Positions 9,579 to 19,259 are shown, counted from the stretch's first letter. The stretch is 64,000 nt of DNA from Aurelia coerulea (GCA_039566865.1 CM076961.1:6409501-6473500); one strand, 5' to 3'. The notes: a model not told the origin generated them from the letters alone. A program made the numbers and translations.

Positions 9579-10599
9579 GAATGGAACAAGCTTGATCCAG
9601 AAATCAGGCTTGCACCATCGGTTGCTGTTTTTAAGAAAAAGATTTTGTCGATAATTCGCCCCCTGCAAAATCTGTATTTGGTATTCATGACCCAATAGGC
9701 CTGTCGTATCTTACCCAAATAAGGGTCGGTCTGAGTCAATTAAATTGTCACAAATTCAATCATAATTTCCGAGATAACATTGACCCAATGTGCCCAACGA
9801 ACGATGGCATTGAGGATACGGAGCACTTTCTGTTGCTCTGCCCTTCATTTGACATTCATCGACGAGATCTTCTCGCTGGAGTTTCGGAATTATTGCGACC
9901 ATATGGTCGAATAAACAGCCTTCCAAATAACACACTGGTCCAAATTTTATTGTATGGTGAAAAAGACCTTTCTATTGATGTTAATAGAAACGTACTCAAG
10001 TTAACCCTAGATTTCATTCACAAAACAGGCCGGTTCAATTGAAGTGGTTTAAGCAGCTGCTATACCCCCCCCCCCCCCTTCCCGTTCGCAAAGTCTCTTT
10101 CTCTCCTTTTATTCGTTAGTCCCGGTCTAAAAGTCTGTTTCACATTGGATGTGAGGTTCGACAATTTATCTACACAAATTCAAACATCTAAATATCTACG
10201 TTATTGTGATCAATAAACCCAGACAACATACAGGCGCTATGTCTTGGGCAGTAGGGACTCTGGAGGGGGTCAGTAACAACAGCAATTGTTGCTGTTGTTG
10301 GTTGTTCTCTCAGCCGGGGATTCTATTGTTCAGCATCAGGCGCCTCCGTCATTGACCTGAGAACCAATGTGAAACAGACTCCAGTATATATCAGTATCTT
10401 ATCGTATGTATATCATTTTGTAGGTGTTTATGTAGTTACTTAGTTGTATGTTTTTATGTGTTGGCCATGGGGTAGACATTGTCCTTTGCTCCTCATGGTA
10501 TCGTCCTTGTAGTGTTGCATAGTAGTTAAAGTATAGTAGAATGTAGCATATCTTGTAATATTTTATATTGATTAAAAAAAAAAAAAAAAAAAAAAAAAT
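9579..10599 (+). mobile_element. LINE-A copy 1, 5'-truncated with poly(A)
   Basis: The insertion is bounded by an exact 11-bp duplication AATTTTTCGCT (9568-9578 and 10600-10610) and ends in a run of A. It holds the last part of a LINE reverse-transcriptase reading frame and a 3' UTR. A near-identical second copy lies at 28096-30003. The 3' UTR contains an 11-bp-stem hairpin (aacaacagcaa / ttgctgttgtt, about 10277-10302). Confidence 0.92.
9593..10042 (+). pseudogene. LINE ORF2 C-terminal fragment
   Basis: This is only the C-terminal tail of an APE-type LINE protein, ending in TGRFN and a stop. It carries the family's zinc-binding-like tail: RVGLSQLNCHKFNHNF, then Cys, then EHFLLLCPSF. No reverse-transcriptase or endonuclease motifs are included because the insertion is 5' truncated. 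The better-preserved sister copy is at 28147-28545. Confidence 0.85.
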
Positions 10600-10848
10600 A
10601 ATTTTTCGCTCAAGATGATAACCTGTTCTAGAAAAAATGGGTGAAATGGATACTCCGAAACATGAAATTTGACAGAAAAACGACCCGATCTAGCAGCATA
10701 TTCCCTTCCGACCTGTTTTGACAACCTGCTCTAGAAAAATTGCCTCATTTTGATACCCTGGCTAGAAAAAATTGGTGAAAACGATACCCTTAAAAACGGC
10801 ACATCCCCGTCCGGCCAAATATACTAAGTACCTCCCCGGGGTTCAAAG

Positions 10849-11570
10849 TCCAAGTTTGTGCGAAAGCTGAAACCAGACACCCCTAAATTGCATATTTAGT
10901 GAAAGAAGAATTTCGTTTATTCAAAGCAATTTAAATGGAATTTGAAAATCACTTTCGTTCAACTAGCTTTCTATAACATTGAATCAAGGTTATGGATGCT
11001 TGGAGGAATCCTGTTCAGCACAATTTAGAATTGCCCTATCTCTCATTGATTATGTTTTCATTCCGTGTTTTTAAATACTTGCAGCCTTAAGTAAATTTTG
11101 TCAACGGTTACAAGAATTAGATAACTTTGGAAGTATTTTGTGGTTTGCTCTGATATCGACCAGAGGTAAAACATTGGACAGCCTTCTTTTATCTCAATTT
11201 TAGAACGTCTTTTTGGAAAACAAGTCAGTCAGGGGCGTCTTGTTTTAGCTTTCGCACATATTTGAACTTCAAAAGCTCGTAACTCTGTGAATTCTTAGCG
11301 GATTTGCAAGATTTTGGCGTCTAAAATTAACTTAAAATCCGAGAAACAGGGATATCTAACAAAGGAGCCTGTACCTTTTCTCGTTATTTTTCAACATTTA
11401 ATCAAACGTCGAACACTTTTTCTGAGACACCCTGTAGGAAGGTATAATTTGTTCAAAACAGAAATTAAAACAGGATAATTAGCCTCAAATGCATAAATTT
11501 ACAGATCTCTACAATGTTTAAAATCTTTACAATTTTTGCTTTTTTTTTTTGCATTTACAGAGCAGCACAT
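10849..11570. other. Rest of TIR element and short unclassified spacer
   Basis: Positions 10849-11434 are the middle and right arm of the element described at 9341. From 11435 to 11570 there is AT-rich sequence with nothing recognisable. Confidence 0.6.
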
Positions 11571-12299
11571 TTATATCAGCTCAAAAACCCAAATAGGGCC
11601 ATTGAAAGGTCTACATAGTCTACAATTACATTCTTCTCCTTTCCAGATTTTGATTCTTCTTTTAAAGGCGGGTTTCCACTTGTACGAATTTGGTCGTGCG
11701 ACCTGTGTGATCGCTCGAAAGCAGTCGCGTGAATGATTTCCACTTGTGTGAATCTGGTCGCGCGACCAATGGTCTGAGCATGCGTATTTGCTCGTGCCTG
11801 CTTGGCTGGCTCTGCTCGTGCGTATTTGATTGGCTCTGCTCGTCCTGGTCGCGAAAAAGTTGAAGTCAATCCAACTTCCAAAATCAGTCGCGCGATCGCC
11901 GAAGGCAGGGGAATCTTTGTCACTGCAACAAACTACGCATGCCCAGACAACTGGTCGCACGATCGCATGACCAAATTCGCGCAAGTGGAAACCCGCCTTA
12001 AAGCTGGAGAGGGTATCTGAGAGGCTTTAGGCTTGATCTCATTGGAGAGGCTTTATCTCATTGGGAAGTACCTGCCATAATCTACACCCACGAAACGATA
12101 TCGTCTCCAAGCCATTGCACGTTGTGCGTGCTTGTGGCAATAGTAGACTATGGCCACTTCTTAACCCATACGAACTGTGTTTTTCAATAAAGATCTCTTT
12201 CGTGAAACTAGGAAATTTTGTTTTGTAAATCTCAGTTATCAGCAACTGTAAATTCCTTGTGTGGATTGGGACCATAGTCTCTGAATAACATTGTATCAT
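11571..12299 (-). pseudogene. jockey/CR1-like LINE ORF2 C-terminus, broken
   Basis: Read on the minus strand, 12299-12039 encodes a LINE tail (HTRNLQLLITEIYKTKF... then GLETISFRGCRLWQVLPNEIK). After an insertion, 11663-11571 continues with FKRRIKIWKGEECNCRLCR, the typical Cys-rich end of such LINEs. A short duplicated segment (two 'aatgagat' phrases near 12040-12060) and the MITE at 11666-11998 disrupt the frame. The fragment is inactive. Confidence 0.82.
11666..11998. mobile_element. Harbinger-like MITE with TAA duplication
   Basis: Inverted termini AGGCGGGTTTCCACTTG and its complement, followed by matching subterminal sequence (GAATTTGGTC...), enclose 333 bp. The 3-bp TAA occurs at both junctions (11663-11665 and 11999-12001). 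The target is the LINE tail reading frame. A 3-bp TWA target is characteristic of PIF/Harbinger. No transposase is encoded. Confidence 0.8.
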
Positions 12300-12607
12300 A
12301 ATCTAATTTCATATCTTTGTAGGTTATCCGATCCGTATTGCCCGTTCTTGAATATGATTGATTTTATTGTTCAATGTTCTATCGCAAACTTTAAGACTTT
12401 TCCAAAAATTAAATTGATCATGAGAATTGAAAACAATTTTCACAATGGTAGACACTTGATCCCGTGACTAATGTCTTTTCAACACGTCGTCAGCTGGAAG
12501 ACAAAAGAAGGGATTATATTGTGTTGCCATGATGATCATGGATCATTCAGAATACTATTCCACAGAATTCAATAGTTCTCGATGAGAACTTGTTTTCTTT
12601 TCTTATA
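12300..12607. other. No gene seen
   Basis: AT-rich sequence without repeats I can match to the rest of the window and without a convincing reading frame. Confidence 0.5.
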
Positions 12608-13063
12608 TTACATGAGAGTTTTCAACCCAGGTGTTGAGTTTCAACCCACCTGACCGAGTTGAAATAAATTTGCTATGACATGGGTATTTTCACTCCCGAG
12701 TATCAAAAAGCGAGCTGTAACATTTCATCCCCGGGTGGGTATGAAAAAGCGCGCCATGCGTAATACATCATGCATGCGTCAATAGCAATTCAACCCCGGG
12801 GGGGAGGGGAGGGAACAAGATTGCGATTAAATGGACAATCACGTATTGAAAACAATGGGGATTAATGGCTCAAAAGTTTCACCTCGGCTAGCTCAAGGTG
12901 GGATGAGATTTCAGTCACGGGTATAATTTCATCTCCGGGGTTGAGATTTCTCCATGTAATTGAAAATTCAAATCAATAAAGGAATTAATGGAGAGGTGAG
13001 CTGAAATTTCAACTAAGCCAGGTGGGCTGAAAGTCAACCCCGGGGTTGAAAACTTCCTTGTAA
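12608..13063. mobile_element. MITE with ~50-bp TIRs rich in 'TTCAACCC'
   Basis: The left end TTACATGAGAGTTTTCAACCC and the right end, reverse-complemented, TTACAAGGAAGTTTTCAACCC continue to match for about 48 bp through CCCACCTG. The interior repeats 'accccggg' and 'tttcaccc'-type phrases. No clear target-site duplication and no coding potential. Confidence 0.65.
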
Positions 13064-13070
13064 TCAGGTC

Positions 13071-13215
13071 CTAAGATTACAATATAAATTTACAATATAC
13101 CATACAATACCACTGGAACGATACCCCGAGGAGCAAAAGGCTATGACTACCATGAAGCCATTTGGACATAGAGATTAAAACTAAAGAATGAAATCATAGT
13201 CTGTCTCAAATTACA
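13071..13215 (-). mobile_element. LINE 3'-end fragment
   Basis: Read on the minus strand, the segment 'catggtagtcatagccttttgctcctc' followed by 'ggtatcg' matches the conserved 3' UTR hairpin region of LINE-A (10465-10530), with changes. The coding part is absent. Confidence 0.6.
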
Positions 13216-14439
13216 TGCCGCGAGAAATGGCTCCGTTTCGATAGGTAATTAGACATTGTCGCAGATATTGCGTGGCATCTGATTCGAGACAGAAGTTTAA
13301 TATACAACGAAAAGAAGAACAAAATAAAAGCAAAGAAAAGAAGAGAGCCTTTACTTAGATGAGACATTTCACAAGGAGAAGGCGAAAAATAGTTGAAAAA
13401 AGTTTCATACATCATTCATAACAGTACTATCTTGTATTTTATCAACAATCATAACAACCCCGGACTTGTCCTTTAAGTTCGTTGGGAACATTTTTATCAC
13501 CATTCAATAAAATTTGCATTAGAACGCTATTTTGGAGCTTTCAGCTGAGGTGTAATTTCATTCATTTTGGGTGGTGTCAGCAGTCTAAAGCTAGTGACGT
13601 CATCAAAGTTTATGACGTCCAATAAATAACGGCAAAAGTGCTAGATAAACTTCAATGGCCAAAATTGGTTCTCTTAATCATTATACGTAATTCAAAAGCA
13701 TTTGAATTGGTAATTAGGGGTTTAAAGGAAACAATGACAAACTGATGTATATAAATGATGAATATGTGATATAAATAGTGAGCCTAATTACCGTTGTGTT
13801 CTTACTTGTTTATTGCCAATATATTGACAAAAGGTAAGCAACATCATAGTTACCGCATGGATGTAATGAAGAAATAAAAGGTATCCTATTGTGTAGATTT
13901 CATTGCTGTTCACCATTATATTGACGACTTTATAGAGGGCGACAATTTGTGCCCCTTTGGTACTACGAGGGTTCAAAAAGCCCTGTCTTAATATGGTTAA
14001 ATTGAGTGAAATTTCGTAAACAATTGATTTCTTCTCGGACAGCCTCTCAAATTATGAAAGAAATTTTGTCTTTGTCCGGCAGTCACACAAAAAGACCAGA
14101 AACTCTTGGTTGTAGAACTCCATAGATTTTCTGGGATTTGCTGTGCAAAACGTAATTTTAGTCAGTAAGACTACCAGTTTTTGGACACTTTATGATGTTA
14201 TAGGTGCGATTACCACCTACTTTCAAACGAAGGTCTTTGGTCGAAGCAACCAGTCCTTGATTCAAGTATCATCAGTGATAAATAAATTGAAAACTTTCTG
14301 CGAAATTGAAGCAAAATACCGGGTGACCCATAAAAAAAATGACCCAACGCAATCTGTTACAGAAAATTAACTAAGTGGCCGATTGAGATGCTTTAAGCGT
14401 TGTTCTGTCGCTAAAAGACTAGCCTATGCCATGAGTATT
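13216..14439. other. Non-coding; partial match to repeat at 20830-21015
   Basis: No gene is seen. Between about 13580 and 13735 the sequence 'tgacgtcatcaaagtttatgacgt' and what follows resembles 20888-21010, so this is probably an old fragment of a TTAA-type repeat. The rest is unclassified. Confidence 0.45.
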
Positions 14440-14815
14440 TTTCGCAATTTTTTTCGGCACGGTAAATTTCCAAAATTAAGGATTTGAGGAAAAGAGCATG
14501 CCTGAAATCCTCAAAAAGTCGTCAAAAACAGGGCATCGATTTACAGCCATTTCAAATCTTCAAAACAACGAGGAGCGTGTTTCATTTCAAACTGGGAATA
14601 GGTAACACAGTCGGAAGTCTTCAGAGCAAGTTTATAGTCCCTAGTTACCTTAAAATATTCTCAGGCAGAATGAAACACGCTCCTCGTTGTTCTGAAGATC
14701 TGAAATGGCTTCAAATCGATCCCTTGTTTTTGACGACTTTTTGAGAATTTCAAGCCTGCCCTTTTCCTCAAAATCCTTAATTCGGGACCTTTCCCGTGCC
14801 CATAAAAATTGCAAA
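14440..14815. mobile_element. Foldback element (long inverted arms)
   Basis: Two arms of roughly 145 bp (14440-14585 and 14672-14815) are reverse complements with scattered changes. The best-matched stretch is around 'acaacgaggagcgtgtttcat'. The roughly 85-bp loop is unrelated. The single-strand form would make a large hairpin. No flanking duplication or coding sequence was found. Confidence 0.7.
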
Positions 14816-14966
14816 AAATATAGCAGTGGAAGTTTTTCCTAAAAAGACAAGTTTTTGGAATAAAGGGATCCAGTTATATTTCGTGAGTTAACGGAAAAGT
14901 AGGACCATCGTCCCAGGTATGACATGGCCAACCTTTAAAACTTTACTGTTTCTTTACTTTCTCTAG

Positions 14967-15194
14967 CTAAGATTGGGGATGGTATTAGAATCGAGTTCAC
15001 CGATGAATGTGGAGATGATTGGACAGAATTTACGTTCGAGTCAACTGGAAAAATAAAACACAAAAAGACAGGAAAATGCCTGGCACAAAGCGATGAAGGG
15101 GGTGAAGTGAAAAAAACGGTTCTTGAATTGATCAAAGATTGTAACATCAGCTCTTTGACTTCTTGGAAGATTAAAGAATATCCTCCAAATAAAG
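14967..15194 (+). CDS. DUF229 gene, upstream exon: beta-trefoil-like module
   Basis: A pyrimidine-rich acceptor (ttactttctctag) precedes an open segment of 228 bp that ends at a donor gtaggt. It begins with two bases completing a codon and ends with one base of the next, so both flanking introns are phase 1 and the exon is symmetric (76 codons). The translation includes DECGDDWTEF, then STGKIKHKKTGKCLA, a second Leu-rich strand, DCN and SWKIKEY. The pattern 'G.I.H..TGKCL ... C ... W.I' resembles a ricin-B-type beta-trefoil repeat. The splice phase fits exactly to the exon at 16941. Earlier exons, including any signal peptide and start, are not visible here. Lectin-like function is inferred, not shown. 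Confidence 0.68.
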
Positions 15195-15638
15195 GTAGGT
15201 TTATCAATTTCATCGAATCCTCTCCAACTCCAAATTCAATTCCTTGATTGATGCCTGGACTTGATTTTGTCAAAGCGTCTTCGACACATCGATAAAATCT
15301 TAGAAAATTATGCGAATACGTTGGGTGGCTCTTTAGTTGCGACTTTACGGGTGGTTGGTACATTTTCCTATGGGAGTACAGTAAATCCCCGCATATAAGG
15401 CTGTACCTTTAAAATAAGAACCTATTTCAGCCTAGCTCTCAAAAAAGTAGGTTCTTATATGCGGGGATTTATTGTAGTGGATGCCCAGCGTTTAGGGGTG
15501 CCTAATATGGATCTTGCCCCAATATGATGTTTGTTGTTTTCTTTTGGTTTTATAAAAATATAAAATTTACAATATCTTTTAGTTTCAGTTTTCAGTTTCA
15601 ATTGATTATCAATCCATCCTACATAGAATTCTAAACAA

Positions 15639-16110
15639 TTACAATACATTTAAATACGAATACACTACTAAAACAACATTTTTAACAATACAAAAACTTT
15701 TCTTGCCAAATCTGAGGTTTATTAAGTCTGGCATCTTCTTTCTAGGTGAATGGAAGAATACAAAATTCGTTTGGTCAATATTTAGTGCAAGTTTGTTACA
15801 ATCCAACCAGGAAATTTTACATTCCACTATACCTAATTCTAATCACTATACGACACTACAGGTACGATACCATGGGGAGTGAAAGACAATGACTACCCCA
15901 TGGCCAATATATAAAAACACGAAATGTTAAACTGTATACAGTCACACTACGAACATTTAAAATCAATGACTACTATACTAGATTCTGTTTCACACCAGAT
16001 GTCAGGTCGAGGTGGCGATGAATTTATTGATGCTACGAGCGCAACTCATTTGTTGTTGATTAAGTAAGGTAGGTAAAATGCCTGACCTCTGATGTGAAAC
16101 AGAATATACA
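15639..16110 (-). pseudogene. LINE fragments (RT piece and a 3' UTR)
   Basis: At 15827-15680 the minus strand encodes a small reverse-transcriptase piece (WLDCNKLALNIDQTNFVFFH), matching the 'WL..NKL.LN..KTN' segment that follows the FADD box in jockey/CR1-type LINEs. At 16110-15845 the minus strand carries a LINE 3' UTR with the 'ccatggggtag...ccccatggtatcg' hairpin seen in LINE-A. They are probably two separate fragments. Confidence 0.62.
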
Positions 16111-16449
16111 AAGAGAAAGAAACATTGACGATATGGGACTTGGTGATTGCTTAGTACATAGCTGAAGTCTCAATAGATCTTAATCAAACTGTTTTGATGG
16201 AAATTAAACCCCTTTAAATTCTCGAAACACGATATGAAAACTGGGAAATTACAGACATTTTTTTCAATTCGAGAATTTTTCTTCATTGCTCCACTGAGAA
16301 TGTTGAGCTGTGTACAGCCGCGGTAATTTCATGCATGGTTTTAAAGTTATCCATCGTCGTAGTTTCGCTATATGTATCTCCCCACTCATGATAAATATAT
16401 TTCACCGTGTCAGCTGATGCTGAATGATTCTATATACGTATGCATGGCT

Positions 16450-16473
16450 CTGATGAAGGCTTAATGCCGAAAC
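16450..16473 (+). ncRNA. Hammerhead-like core, cleavage site missing
   Basis: CTGATGA, one extra A, a GGC/GCC stem with a 5-nt loop, then GAAAC form the two conserved boxes and stem II of a hammerhead ribozyme. The bases after GAAAC (ATG) lack the expected UH cleavage site and no complementary stem I strand follows, so it is probably inactive. The same general motif appears better preserved at 40832-40875. Confidence 0.4.
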
Positions 16474-16562
16474 ATGAAAAAACAAAAAATGGCTTCTGTT
16501 GTTGTGTAAGACCCAGGGATCTGAATGACTTCAGATTTCTCCAACATTTCATTGCGCTTGAG

Positions 16563-16618
16563 TGGCGTAGTGGAGTGTTGGAGAAACTTTTTGGCACGAA
16601 GACCCCGGGTTCGATCCC
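16563..16618 (+). promoter_or_regulatory. RNA polymerase III A box and B box (tRNA-like)
   Basis: TGGCGTAGTGG (16563-16573) fits the A box and GGTTCGATCCC (16608-16618) fits the B box, with tRNA-like spacing of 45 bp. The acceptor-stem halves do not pair, so this is a tRNA-derived promoter and not a tRNA gene. Confidence 0.65.
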
Positions 16619-16940
16619 AGGCAGGGGCATATTTTAATTCTCGAATTGTGGTAGCCCACTCATGATAAATATATTTCACCGTGTCAGCTGATGCCGAATG
16701 ATTCTATATTCATAGAACTGGTATTGTTGTTGTTGTTCTTTTTGATGCTGTTGTTGCTGTTACTGTGTTGTTGCTGTTATTGTTGATTTTCCGTTGGGAA
16801 ACTCTCTACAAAGAAAGTATGCCAAGTATATAAGGAGTATCGATCCTGTTCCATGGCCAGAACAGAAACCTGTATATAGTACCCATGTAGTAACAATGTT
16901 CTGTATTTTATTACTTTCTACAGCATCTTATATCTTGCAG

Positions 16941-18460
16941 AGGTTGATGCAAATGTAACTGTCACTGAGGATTTCATTGAATTGGTAATCGCAACAGATG
17001 ACTCCATCATAAGAGAGCATTACGCTGAGGTGAGGCCAAACAAACAAGCACTAAAGAGATCAAAAGATAGTGAACGCAAACCAGGACTTCCTTATAATGT
17101 TGCATTCTTGATGTTTGACTCGCAATCTGCTGCAAATGTCGAGAGAAAAATGCCAAAAACTTTCAAATACTTGTCAGCAAATAAAAACAATGTCTTTCTA
17201 AAGGGTCATACTATCAATGGAGATGGCACAACTGCACAGTTGTGTGCTGCTCTTGTTGGTGCATCTGAAGAAAATCTGCCAGAAGCTCGGAGAGGAAGAG
17301 AGGGAAGCCAATCAGTCGATCGTTGGCCTTTTGTTTTCAGGAATTTCACAGAAAAGGGCTATGTCAGTTTATTTAGCGAGGATGACTCCACCTATGGTGC
17401 TTTTCAATATCGCTTAAATGGTTTCGGAAAACAACCGACGGACCATTACCCTAGACCATTTTGGTCCAGAATGCCATTTAGTTTCAACAGTGACTACTGC
17501 GTTGGAGCGCGCAAAGCATATGACATTAACCTTAACTATACAATGACATTCTTTGATGCCTATGCACACAGTTTGAAATTCTCATTGACTGTTTTTTCAC
17601 GATTATTTCATAACACTTTGAACGAAGTACGTTTAGCAGATGATAGTGTATTAAGTCACATAGAAACTTTGAAGAAAAAGGGACATTTAGATAAGACTAT
17701 ACTAATAACATTTGGTGATCATGGCCTCAGGGCCGCTGGATTTCGAAGCACAATTCAAGGGAAGCTTGAAGAAAGGCTACCTTTCATGTCAATCTTGCTT
17801 CCACCTTCGCTGGTCAAGGAGCATCCACACATTTTTGAGGCATTACAACATAATTCAAAAGTTCTCACATCACATTTTGATACGCATGCAACATTACAGC
17901 ATTTATTGAACTACCCTACGGCACCTAAAGTTGATATAGGCCAAAGTCTGTTCACCAAGATTGATCCAGTCACCCGTACATGCAAAAGCGTGGGAATCAA
18001 AGATCACTGGTGCCCATGCCTCAAATTCTCTGAGGTGGACAACAACAGTAGCACAGTCATCAAGGCGGCTAAAGCAATCGTTCAACATATAAATGAGGAG
18101 ATTCTTAGCGCTATACCTGAAGCGAAAGGAAAATGCAGCAAACTACGACTATCTAGCATAACAAGAGCCGGACTTAAAGCTCCGAGCGATGCAGTGCAGA
18201 CATTTGTAAGCACATCAGTTAACGACAAGTGCGATGAATGTGGAGTTGTAACAGGCAAAAGACCTGAACAAGGAAAGCTGGAATATGAGCTGGTGTTCAG
18301 TGTGGAGCCAAGTAAAGCATTGTTCGAAGCAAAAGTTGCTAAACATGAAGCCGGGTGGATCGTTGATAGTGACATTAGTCGAATCAATTTGTATGGAAAT
18401 CAACCAAAATGTATCCAGGATAAATACCCAAATCTTAGGAAATACTGTTTTTGCAAATGA
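16941..18460 (+). CDS. DUF229 (alkaline-phosphatase/sulfatase-like) main exon
   Basis: The exon opens after acceptor tatatcttgcag, and its first two bases complete the codon left by the 14967-15194 exon. It encodes about 505 residues and ends with TGA at 18458. Family landmarks: NVAFLMFDSQS with the DS.S nucleophile-type site, RKMPKTFKYL, the central MTFFDAYAHS, ILITFGDHGLR with the metal-binding GDHG, and GKLEERLPFMSILLP. These are typical of DUF229 (PF02995), a group of the alkaline phosphatase superfamily found in nematodes, cnidarians and molluscs, whose substrates are mostly unknown. The C-terminal third is Cys-rich (CPCLKF, CDECGVV, YCFCK). No transmembrane segment is seen in this exon; such proteins usually have an N-terminal anchor in upstream exons. 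No stop or frameshift interrupts it. A candidate AATAAA lies at 18573. Confidence 0.93.
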
Positions 18461-18477
18461 GTAGAACTATTGTGGTC

Positions 18478-19175
18478 AACGCGTATTTTTTTTATAAGAA
18501 ACTGCTCAAAAGAAACTTAATTCTCAAAATTCCAAAAAATTAAGAAAGCCCAATACTTTTACATGTTTTGTCAATAAAGGAAAGCCTCAACTAATTTCTA
18601 CATTATTTCATTTGTTTCAAGTATTCTATTCGCTGGAAAGTACTTGAGTAAATGTCTAAACATTAGAAAGACCCCAAAATATTATTTTTGGAAATTTTCA
18701 GGATGGCACAGGAAGTAAAAAGGAGATGGTTATGGAACCTAGGTCTTATTCCTTTGAAGGTACACATATTTCTTTTTAAGAAACTGTCCACAAGAAACTC
18801 AATTTTCAAATCACCAAGGAATTAAGAAACTCCAATATTGGGAAAATAGAACTTTAGAAATGATTTATTTTGATAAAGGAATTTCTAACAAAATGTTACT
18901 TTTTTTCACTTGTTTCTTGTATCATTTTACTCGGAAGGTACCTGATTAATATCTAAACCTTAGAAAGGCTTCCAAAAACTCTTTTTTTGAAACGTTCTGA
19001 TAATTTTAAGAAACTTTCAGAACTGGCCAAATTCTTAGTTTCTTGGGTTTTTTATATGAAAATACGTGTACTTGAGTAATGTCTAATCATTAGAAATACC
19101 TCAGCAACTTTATTTGGAAATATTTAGGGTGTTACAGGAAGTAAATATTGACATTGTTATGGAACCTAGGATCTT
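18478..19175. mobile_element. AAGAAAC-family MITE copies (two, adjacent)
   Basis: Two related stretches begin 'gcgtattttttttataagaaac' (18481) and 'tacacatatttctttttaagaaac' (18761), and the second ends in 'aaaatacgtgtac' (about 19074). The phrase 'ttatggaacctagg' occurs at 18730 and 19155, showing a shared interior. Both are diverged copies of the TA-flanked family seen intact at 26094-26514. They start just downstream of the DUF229 stop codon, so its 3' UTR probably runs into them. Confidence 0.6.
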
Positions 19176-19259
19176 TGGACTATCTTGCCAGCTAATCAAG
19201 TACGAGAACCAGGAATGCATGTGCTGCTGACAGTCTTGTTCAATCTTTGAAATATCTGA

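Larger units (their letters stand above)
9491..10840. mobile_element. hAT-type non-autonomous element with 8-bp TSD
   Basis: The element starts CCCGGGGGGGGGGG and ends CCTCCCCGGG. The 8-bp sequence GTTCAAAG flanks it directly at 9483-9490 and 10841-10848. Termini are inverted, imperfect copies sharing GGTACTT and a following AATTT...GTGCC stretch. It lies inside the left arm of the surrounding TIR element and itself contains a LINE insertion. Related termini occur at 38814-39239. Confidence 0.85.
9341..11434. mobile_element. Long-TIR DNA element hosting two nested insertions
   Basis: The right end reads ...gaacactttttctgagacaccctg followed by TA (11435-11436). Its reverse complement aligns with the left arm starting at 9341 (gtgttcgacgtttgatta) and continues for over 200 bp with substitutions, through both arms (9341-9490 plus 10849-10880, against about 11225-11416). 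The outermost 18 bp of the left terminus (CAGGGTGTCTCAGAAAAA on the other end) are missing at the BEL/Pao junction. No transposase is seen. The CAGGGTGTC terminus and TA flank suggest a mariner-like non-autonomous element. Confidence 0.75.
16381..16709 (+). mobile_element. 274-bp unit, 1.2 copies, SINE/retrozyme-like
   Basis: The 55 bp at 16381-16435 recur at 16655-16709 with a single visible change, so a 274-bp unit is present as one full copy plus the start of a second. Inside the unit are a hammerhead-like core (16450-16473) and RNA polymerase III A and B boxes (16563-16618), all on the plus strand. No protein is encoded. A 55-bp repeat is too long for a normal LINE-type target duplication, so a head-to-tail (circular or concatemeric) origin is inferred. 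A plain tRNA-derived SINE beside a local duplication is the alternative. Confidence 0.6.
15195..16940 (+). other. Intron of the DUF229 gene, filled with repeats
   Basis: Donor gtaggt at 15195 and acceptor tatatcttgcag ending at 16940 join phase-1 exons. The intron contains minus-strand LINE fragments, a 274-bp unit with hammerhead-like and polymerase III box motifs, and a TTG/TGC microsatellite at about 16720-16785. Confidence 0.7.

Noticed and set aside
14143..14370. Plus-strand 75-codon frame upstream of the DUF229 exons as a first exon
   Set aside because: No splice donor in matching phase, no signal peptide and no similarity to the family; left as non-coding.
16450..16473. Active hammerhead ribozyme in the DUF229 intron
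   Set aside because: The core boxes and stem II are present, but no UH cleavage site or stem I partner follows GAAAC, so activity at this copy is not supported.
16555..16630. Functional tRNA gene
   Set aside because: A and B boxes are good, but acceptor-stem halves do not pair and the T stem has a mismatch; it is tRNA-derived only.
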